Positions 28,510 through 36,703 of a stretch of 64,000 bases of DNA are shown here, one piece after another. Numbering within the stretch: the first letter of the stretch is position 1; each line of letters opens with the position of its first letter. The notes beneath the pieces were generated by a model. That model saw only the letters and a list, made by a program, of their open reading frames with translations, made no database searches and was not told where the DNA came from. This stretch comes from Nematopogon swammerdamellus (lineage: Eukaryota; Arthropoda; Insecta; Lepidoptera; Adelidae). The DNA lies in assembly GCA_946902875.1 (NCBI GenBank), contig OX336345.1, positions 21,607,395 through 21,671,394 on the forward strand, read 5' to 3'. The position numbers were made by a program, and so were the translations under genes.

Positions 28510-29071
28510 CCGTGTGGGTCCGATACTTTAAAAGAATAGCTCACTGCATCTCTCCCCGTGTATGTGCACCGTGTGGGGCCGGTACTTTAAAAGAATAGCC
28601 CCACTGCATCTCTCCCCGTGTATGTGCACCGTGTGGGGCCGGTACTTTAAAAGAATAGCTCACTGCATCTCTCCCCGTGTATGTGCACCGTGTGGGGCCG
28701 GTACTTTAAAAGAATAGCTCACTGCATCTCTCCCCGTGTATGTGCACCGTGTGGGGCCGGTACTTTAAAAGAATAGCCCCACTGCATCTCTCCCCGTGTA
28801 TGTCGTAAAAGGCGACTAAGGGATATGACTCCCTTCTTATATTACTAGGTGGTAGGGTTTAACCCGCCCGGGTTGGTACCACCGCACTGAATGAAAAGTC
28901 GGTCAAAACGGCTATGTAAATCGTTTGTGTTTTCCGTCCAGTTCCGTGTAGCCGGCACGACCGAAGGGAAGCACTGACGCGGCACCAAGTTCATCCGGTG
29001 TTATGGGCTGACATCACGGATGTTGTAGGTGATGTAGGCAACCGTGTCAGTTTCCACAAAAAAAAAATGGT
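28510..29071 (+). mobile_element. SINE C with five tandem heads
   Basis: The head segment (ccgtgtggggccggtacttt to tctccccgtgtatgtgca) is repeated with starts at 28510, 28569, 28629, 28688 and 28747, spacing 59-60 bp. Only the last head continues into tgtcgtaaaaggcgactaag, the body and an A-tail at about 29060. Confidence 0.9.
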
Positions 29072-29355
29072 AGGGTGATACCCCACTGACTTTCTCGCTT
29101 GTTGGGCGAACTCAAGGTTTTTATGTTCGAAATTCAAAATGTACTGACATAACAGTTCCGTTGAATTAGTTAGGCGCTCGCAACAAACATTTTGTATGCA
29201 ATATTTAATAGAAAGAAACCTTCGTTTGTCACCTTTTTTGAGTTTTCCTGGAAAAACTGATAATTGTATCTTTTCAGGCTAGTAATAGGGTTTCTATGTG
29301 GAATATATAATAAAAATCGTTAGTCATTTTTGAGAAAATCGACCTTATCGAAATC
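29072..29355. other. No recognised feature
   Basis: AT-rich. No gene or repeat recognised. Confidence 0.3.
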
Positions 29356-30062
29356 ATTTGTATGAAAGCTACCCTTATTTTTTCGAATAAAAAAAAACTA
29401 AAAAAGGTACCCCTAGATAATCGTTTCAAACTACTAAATATGAATTTTAAACGAAATCAGTTGAGTGGTTGAGGCGCAACGTCGCTGGACACATTGCCAT
29501 AGACCAGGGTCTCTCAAACTTATGATGCCACGTACCCTTAGTAAGGTTTCGAAACGACTGCGAACCCCTGCCCTAACGCAACTCCTCCCCTCCCCGAAAG
29601 GAAAGGAAAAGAGGAAAAATACATTCTAGCAAGGTTTTTTAATTTAATAAAAAAGGTTTAACAAGTCGATTTCTATATTTAGTTTTTATCATTACCAGGT
29701 GTTAAAACCAACTATCACAAAGGTATGTTGTTGCGAAGGGTAAAAGGAAATTCATGGCTTTGCGTCAGAGCTCGGAATATTCTTCCTGTCTACTAGCTGC
29801 CCAAAAATCAATTAAAGACATCTTTTTGTAGTAATGTAGTCACGAACCCCCTACCATCAAATGGCGAACCCCTGGGGGTTCGCGTACCACACTTTGAGGA
29901 GCACTGCCATAGACAAATGTTGTATGACAGCTACCCTTATTTTTTTGAATTTTGAAAAACTAAAAAAAGGTACCCCTAGATTATCGTTTCAAACTAATAA
30001 ATACGAATTTTGAACAAAATCCGTTGAGCGGTTTAGGCGCAAGGTCGCTGGACGGACACACA
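29356..30062 (+). repeat. Direct repeat pair split by hAT insertion
   Basis: gctacccttattttttcgaa...ggtacccctagataatcgtt...gtcgctggac at 29356-29493 recurs at 29918-30055. The hAT MITE at 29505-29906 lies between the two copies. Confidence 0.7.
29497..29914. mobile_element. hAT-type MITE with 8-bp target duplication
   Basis: The element spans 29505-29906 (402 bp). It starts cagggtctctcaaactt and ends aagt-class inverse cactttgaggagcactg, a CAGxG...CTCAAA terminal repeat typical of hAT elements. CCATAGAC is duplicated at 29497-29504 and 29907-29914. It has no coding capacity. Confidence 0.85.
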
Positions 30063-30412
30063 CGCACACACATACATGTTTCTTAAAACCACTTTTTTGG
30101 GATCGTTGAATTATATATAGCCCAAATCAGTCGAAATCTCAACTTCGAAATTTTGGACCTTTCTCCTTACAGTCGCTCGAAAGTAAAAACGTTCGTGTCG
30201 AGGTCGCGGATTCGTTAAATGAGAAAATGTAGAGACTTATTGTTTATCGTACGTGACGCTTTCGGCGTCGTCCGCGTCGGTAATCTCAAAATTTCCCCAT
30301 CTTTCTTTATTGCGCGACTTGATTTAAGTCCTGGCTGCGCCCGTTAAATATTTTACAGCGTTGATTTTCATACGGCGGAGGCGGGAAGAGCGGGCGGGGC
30401 ATTTCCAGAAGC
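30063..30412. other. No recognised feature
   Basis: Mixed sequence with CpG-rich stretches. No gene recognised. Confidence 0.3.
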
Positions 30413-30779
30413 GGCATTCACTAACGCGTTTTGCGTCGGCATCGGTAAAATATTTTATCGACAGATAACTGAAAGTGGTATTGGTCTAACAACACCTGAC
30501 CTGACAGATCTAACGTCATTTTGTAGCGACGACGCGACAGTCGGTTCCGCCTCCGTCCACGATGATATATTTAGGTTTCCGTACCCCATACGGAAGCCGG
30601 CATTCACTAATGCGTTTTGCGTCGGCATCGGTAAAATATTTTATCGATAAATTACGGAAAGTGGTATTGGTCTAACAACACCTGACAGATCTAACGTCAC
30701 TTTCTAGCGACGACGCGACAATCGGTTCCGCCTCCGTCAACGACGACTTATTTAGGTTTCCGTACCCCATACGGAAGCC
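30413..30779. repeat. Tandem duplication, 186-bp period
   Basis: ggcattcactaacgcgtttt at 30413 and ggcattcactaatgcgtttt at 30599 start two similar units. Each ends with gtttccgtaccccatacgga and agcc. The second copy lacks five bases or so. Confidence 0.85.
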
Positions 30780-31040
30780 TATTACTAATCCTACAACGTC
30801 TGTCTGTCTGTCTGTCCGTCCGTCCGATGGCTGTATCTTTGGAACCATAATAGCTAGTCAGTTGAAATATTCACAGAATATGCGTTATTTTAACAAAACA
30901 ACAAATATAAAAAGTGAAAATTTTTATACATGAATTAAATTAATCCCAATGCAAGAACGTGTTTTTAATGAGTTTTTTTTTGTTGTGCGGAAACCTCGTT
31001 GTGGGAGGCCGACTCGCACTTGGCCGATTTTTTAACAGTC
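30750..31040 (-). repeat. Repeat G
   Basis: gtaccccatacggaagccta, (tctg)n, cacagaatatgcgttatttt, and gccgactcgcacttggccga at the right end. Confidence 0.6.
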
Positions 31041-31729
31041 GTCGGTGTCGCTGCAAACGTGAAGTATGCTATCACGCACCAGACTATGACGCGATAGAGC
31101 GATAGGGAATCAGTGATGATTTTCGTGATGCAAAATTGTGTCCAATTGAAACAACAGTAATGGAATAAGTTTATAAGCACGATGCGAATGTCATATGTAT
31201 TTTTTGGCTTTGTAATGCAGACCAATTATTAGAAATAACTAAAAATCTGAAGAAATAGACCGACATTCGCAATTCTATCGAACAAAGTTAATGCCATTCC
31301 ATTATAAACCATAATGTAGTGCAGATATGCCTGAAATTTCACATCCATGATGTATCCTTCTTCCGGTTAAGATTTTCTGAGAAATTAAACATATCCTAGC
31401 GATCATCTTGTGTCATACGCAGTCTTGATTCACAGAAACTTTGATAAAGACGGAATCTACCGAGAAGGTTAGTGAATGCCGCTCCAGTCTGAGAGATAAG
31501 AAGAAGGCGATGTGCAGCTTTGGCTCTACCTAAATATTCAGCTCGGCCGGCTCCATATTTTCAGCCCTATCAGCATCCTCCCCGTCCCCTCTCCACGCCG
31601 CCGCCACCGCCCGGAACCTCCATATCTCCGGAGTGAAACACTTTCAAGAATTTTTCATAAGTCGAGTGGCCACCGGCAAGTTGCACACTCGCAAATTTTA
31701 CATATTTACATAGATTTCACCGACGTTTC
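31041..31729. other. No recognised feature
   Basis: No gene. The 84-codon frame at 31512-31766 has no domain I recognise. Confidence 0.3.
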
Positions 31730-31952
31730 CCTTTCGACCGACGTTTCACTCAGTACGGTGATATAAACCCGGGCGGGATAAACCCTACCACCTAGTAAGG
31801 TAAGAAGGGAAAGGACGTACAGTTTTACGTGGAATCCGAACCACGGTCAGCCTCCAAGCCTCCAGCCTCGAGCGGTCACCTATCCAAGTACTGACCGCGC
31901 TCAGGTTTGCTTAACTACAGTCCACCGACCGCACTACTAAGCTACCGAGGTA
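31730..31952 (-). mobile_element. SINE A head and body
   Basis: The right end is the tRNA-like head (complement cctcggtagcttagtagtgc). The 5S-like C box is at 31880-31900. It is truncated within the body at the left. Confidence 0.75.
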
Positions 31953-31974
31953 AAAACTGCATAGAGACAACCTA

Positions 31975-32494
31975 GTAGCCAGGATTACCCACCAGCAACT
32001 TACCCTAAATTTCAACCATGTGGGTGCCGAGGTGCCTTACTATAAGTACAATCCACCGCCAGTTCTCGACAATGGTCATGTCCATGTCATGTCACACTCT
32101 ACTGGGACCAGTCCATTATCATACCACAGACAGGACTGACAAGACTATTCTCGCGAATAGACCTGATATTGTGATAGTGGACTGGGAGGCGAGACGCGCA
32201 ACGCTCGTCGATATCGCCGTGCCGCACGATGGTAACCTCGTCAGTAAGGAAGCAGAGAAGATGTTAAAGTATCTGGATCTGCAGCACGAGGTTACCAAAA
32301 TGTGGCCCGTCGACTCGACGATCGTTGTGCCCGTAGTCGTATTGGCGCATGGGTTGATAGCGAAAAGCCTCGACGACCACCTTGAGAGACTTTCGCTGAG
32401 TGGTTGGGTCAAGGGCCAGATCCAGAAGGCAGCCCTGCTCGACACTGCACGCATTGTCCGGAGGTTTCTCTTCCTGGAACCCCACCATCGGTAA
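31975..32494 (+). pseudogene. LINE ORF2 C-terminal fragment
   Basis: Encodes RPDIVIVDWEARRATLVDIA, VPHDGNLVSKEAEKMLKYLDL, STIVVPVVVLAHGLIAKSLD and DTARIVRRFLFLEP. This block recurs at the C-terminal end of insect LINE ORF2 proteins, and its PD...D spacing suggests a nuclease-like domain. Upstream pieces (HQQL, VPYYKYNPPPVL) are in another frame. A (CATA)n/(CAGA)n tail follows at 32496-32522. Clade not certain. Confidence 0.65.
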
Positions 32495-32785
32495 CATACA
32501 TACATACATACAGACAGACAGAGGTTCCCTTTTATAAGTTCTACTACTTATATAGGATAGAGGACAGGTACCACACAATGACGTATCATGTAAATTAATA
32601 TATATAAATCTCTTTGGTACCACATACATGATTCAGCTATCCATTTACCGGTGGAATATCACAAAAATAGATGTTTGTTTGATTTTCGGTGTAGTTTTAT
32701 TTCTTAAAAAAACTAGAGACAAAAATGTGTATTGTTTGCTTAACAAAACAAAGTTGATTGTGCGGCCCGGCGTTTAATTTAATTT

Positions 32786-33306
32786 TTAGGGTTCCGTATC
32801 CGGTACGGGACCCTATTACTAAGCCTACGCCGCCGTCTGTCTATCTGTCTGTCCGAGGGCTGTATCTCTTGAACCGTAATAGGTAGCCCGTTGAAATTTT
32901 CACATAATATGTGTTATTTATTATGGCCGATATAACAACAAATAATAAAAATAAGAAAAAGTAAAAAATGACGGGGGTCCCCTCCCCATAGAATTTTACA
33001 GTGAAGCATTTTAACATCATGAATTTTAACTAATATGAATCTTTTTTTTTTATGGAAACTGACACGGTTGGCTACATCACCTACAACATCCGCGAAGTCA
33101 GCCCAAACACCGGATGAACTCGGTGCCACGTCAGCGCTTCCCTTCGGTCGTGCCGGCTACACTGAACTGGACGGAAACCACAAACTATTTACATAGCCGT
33201 TTCATAATAAACGCCATAGATGGCGTGCGTGAGTGGCGCTGACCATGACATGGCGATACGGAACCCTCAGTGCGCGAGTTCGACTAGCACTTGGCCGGTT
33301 TTTTTT
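32786..33306 (-). repeat. Repeat G interrupted by SINE A
   Basis: gggttccgtatccggtacgg to cgcacttggccggt-like end. Compared with the uninterrupted copy at 60159-60545, it is split after aattttaactaatatgaa by the SINE at 33037-33207. Confidence 0.75.
33037..33207 (-). mobile_element. SINE A 3' part nested in repeat G
   Basis: T-run and tatggaaactgacacggttg to ttacatagccgttt. Repeat G resumes at cataataaacgcc. Confidence 0.8.
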
Positions 33307-33469
33307 GGTTTTTTTTTTGCCTGTCGGCTGGTTGGCCCACATGTTTTAAATTCATCTTAAAAACAAATATTGTGAAAATGTTATCAGGGGGAGCAATCAA
33401 AAGAATTCTGATGCTTTAATTGCTTATGTGTAGTATACGTTTTTATGTAAATTTATTTATTTATTTTGT

Positions 33470-33515
33470 ACTAGCTGTTGCCCGCGGCTTCGCTCGCGTG
33501 AAATTCGTATTTCAA
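33470..33515 (-). mobile_element. Helitron-like terminus
   Basis: ctagctgttgcccgcggctt then cgctcgcgtgaaattcgta. It directly borders satellite E. Confidence 0.55.
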
Positions 33516-33519
33516 AGGA

Positions 33520-34545
33520 GAATCTAAGTAACTAAGGGCGAGGCCGAAGGCCGAGCTGCGTTCAGGTAAACGATAAATCTTCTCAAATAATGTAAGCAAC
33601 TAACGGCGAGGCCGAAGGCCCAGCTGCATCCTGGAAGACAATAAACCTTCGCGAAGAAAGTAAGTAACTAAGGGCGAGGCCGAAGGCCGAGCTGCGTTCA
33701 GGAAGACGATAAACCTTCTGGAAGAAAGGAAGTAAGTAAGTGCGAGGCCGAAGGCCGAGCTGCGTTCAGGTAAACCAAAAACCCTCTTCCGTCTTCGGGC
33801 CTCGCCCTTAATGACTTCCTTTCTTCGATAGAATATAATGTCGTTTACTCCATCTATTTATTTCATAAAATATAGCTTAGTTACCTACTTTATTCGAGAT
33901 GATTTAGCTTCTTCCTGAACGCAGCTCGGCCTTCGGCCTCGCCCTTAATTACTTGCTTTCTTCTAGATGGTTTATTATTTATCAGAACGTAGCTCGGCCT
34001 TCGGCCTCGCCTTAGTTACTTACTTTCTTCAAGATGGTTTAGCTTATTCCTGAACGCAGCTCGGCCTTCGGCCTCGCCCTTAGTTACTTGCTTTCTTTGA
34101 GATGGTTTATTATTTATCAGAACGTAGCTCGGCCTCTTCGGCCTCGCCTTAGTTACTTACTTTCTTCAAGATGGTTTAGCTTCTTCTTGAACGCAGCTCG
34201 GCCTTCGGCCTCACCCTTAGTTACTTGCTTTCTTCGAGATGGTTTATTATTTATCAGAACGTAGCTCGGCCTTCGGCCTCGCCTTAGTTACTACTTTCTT
34301 CAAGATGGTTTAGCTTCTTCCTGAACGCAGCTCAGCCTTTGGCCTCGCCCTTAGTTACTTGCTTTCTTCGAGATGGTTTATTATTTATCAGAACGGAGCT
34401 CGGCCTTCGCCCTCGCCTAAGTTACTTACTTTCTTCAAGATGGTTTAGCTTCTTGTTGAACGCAGCTCGGCCTTCGGCCTCGCCCTTAGTTACTTGCTTT
34501 CTTCGAGATGGTTTATTATTTATCAGAACGAAGCTGCTAACTGCT
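33520..34545. repeat. Satellite E, head-to-head inverted arrays
   Basis: About four units in plus orientation (33520-33785, gcgaggccgaaggccgagct) followed by about ten in minus orientation (33790-34545, agctcggccttcggcctcgc). Unit about 68-70 bp. The inversion point is near 33788. Confidence 0.85.
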
Positions 34546-34555
34546 AAATCAAGTA

Positions 34556-34945
34556 TACCGCTGGCTGAAGTATTTAATTTAATATTGACGCTAGATGTGG
34601 ACGCTAGATGTCGCTCCATGAAATTCACATACTGTTGTCACATACTGTTGAGAAAATTTGCAGCGATAAGTAGACGGTCGATAGCCCGCGTGTATAACAC
34701 GTCTAGGCAGTGATGGTGGCAGGGACCGCGGGTTCGAGGCTCGCAAAAGACGGAGAAAAATATTTTGTATTTCCTACTATTGTATATGCCTCTCTATCGC
34801 GCTCTCGCTTGCACACAGAGGTCTCTATCGCGCCCTCGCTTGCACACACAGGTTTAGATGGAACGTTACACTTCTTCGTGCGTGCAGCCGGTGTTCATCA
34901 ATTTATAAGACGTGACATTATCACGTCAAAAAAACACATTTTAAC
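34556..34945 (+). repeat. Dispersed repeat H, second copy
   Basis: Matches 22010-22410 from gacgctagatgtcgctccat to cataagac-type end. It has a local duplication of ctctatcgcgctctcgcttg and ctctatcgcgccctcgcttg. Confidence 0.6.
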
Positions 34946-35210
34946 ACGAGTGTAGCCGTGGCTATCAAAACTTTAAGTATATTCTTGATCAAGAAAAATT
35001 AAAGTTTTGAATATTAAAATAAAATAATGAGGAAAAACATACGATCCTTTATACAGAGACTCTAAACTCTAACCGTTTGCAGTTTGCGAACAGTAAAAGG
35101 AGTCAGTGTTAATGCTTCAGATTCAGATATCTATTTCGCCATTAAGAATGTACAGTGTCAAAACAATACTTCATTGAGACATATGCATATTCTTTGCTTT
35201 GCCTGCATTG
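34946..35210. other. No recognised feature
   Basis: AT-rich. Nothing recognised. Confidence 0.3.
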
Positions 35211-35290
35211 CCGGCCTCGCTAGCTCAGTGGTGCGATCGATCGACTGTCGGTCGGGATCATAATAAGCACACCTGGACGCGGTCAGTTAT
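35211..35290 (+). mobile_element. SINE A head fragment
   Basis: ggcctcgctagctcagtggt, cgactgtcggtcgggatcat and aagcacacctggacgcggtc: the tRNA-like A box and the first half of the 5S-like part. The body is missing. Confidence 0.75.
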
Positions 35291-35885
35291 TTATATTACA
35301 TACAAAAAATACGTGCACTAATAAATAATCCCAAAGATAAAAAAAAATGGTTTGAAAAACTAAAAAAAAAAAACACCCGTGGGCACAGCCGTGGGTGTCA
35401 TTAGTACCATTGAACAGTACCATCAATACGCTTAAAGCTAAGCGCAAATTGGCGCGATCAGGGCGATCACGGCGGTGGCGGTGGCGGTGGCGATCAGATA
35501 GGTTATATGCAATTGTGTGTGCAAGCGCACACTGGCGCGGGCGATCGCTGCACGCGTGCGGTCAGTGCGCGGTCCGATCGCGGCGGTGGCGGCGGTGGCG
35601 ATCAGATCGCGCCTGCAGCATCTGATCGCGTGATAATCATAGGAACTGACGAAAGAATGGAGGAAATAATTATAAACGAGGTCTACAATAACTCAATTCT
35701 ATACAATACTGCTCACGCGGAATTAAAAAAAAACTAAAAATTTTAAAAGTAAAATAAGAAAAAAAAAAGTAAAATTTAAGAGTAAAAAAAAGTAAAATTT
35801 CTTCAATTTTGTAGTTACGAAAATTACGAAATTACGCAATCACCGCGGCATCACAGCCGTCGAATCGCTCTGATCTGCGCGACTT

Positions 35886-36584
35886 TTGAACGCCACCGCC
35901 ACCGCTACTTTGGCCGCCACCGCTATGACCGCCACCACCGCGTCAGCCGCGCCTGCTGGTACAGCTGGATGCGCCAAGGTTAACAATGCCGCTAGGATAC
36001 CACCATCAATGGAGAGTGTGAGTGAAAAGAACAGATTGTTAATACTTGCGGACCAATTTGGATTAAATTAATTTTCTCATTTATGCAATAAGTATAATAC
36101 CACAAGCATTTGCAAGCCTAATGCTTCGCTTGCAAAAATTATTGAAGAACTGCCTTCTATTGTTAAATCACTCCATGAAGGAGACATTCTTACAGTTATA
36201 GTCGGAGAAAGTAGTAACAATCGTAATGTATGTGAATATTTGCGTAGCGTGGAATACATACTAAACACTTGCAGCGAGCACGGCATCACTGTATTTATAA
36301 GTTCACTTATGTATCTAACACACCCTAGGCAACAGACGACTCGCATAAATAAAAATATCAGATTTGTAAACAATAAAGTTCTACAACTTATAAAAAAATC
36401 TGAAAATGCGATCTATGTTGAATTAAATGGAACTGATGAAACATGCTATGCGAAAAAAAGTACGAGACATACCACCAACACTAATGTAGCAAATCAAATA
36501 TTAAATTCAAATAGATCTATATGTACGACAAACTTACGATACTGTGTCAAAAGTGCAGCTTATTCTAATTCTTTTTTATTATAA
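35886..36584 (+). pseudogene. LINE ORF1, esterase-like, one in-frame stop
   Basis: Reading from the ATG at 35886, the frame is open to 36584 except for TAA at 36069-36071. After an Ala/Thr-rich start come RLLILADQFGLN, then beyond the stop CKPNASLAKIIEELPSIVKS and GDILTVIVGESSNN. This order (LxLxDQ, KPNA/G, IVxGxND-like) matches SGNH/esterase-like ORF1 proteins of CR1-group LINEs, which are thought to bind membranes or RNP. The frame after the stop has no early ATG, so the second half is unlikely to be made except by readthrough. It is short for an ORF1 (about 230 codons). Confidence 0.6.
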
Positions 36585-36703
36585 ATGACCCACCATTTAA
36601 TGGTGGACAAACTATAGACTGTAAGGTAATCTGTGATACTAGTTATAAGGAAATTAATAGGTATAAGCTAAAGCCAAAAAAACTAGAACAATATTGTAAT
36701 AAT

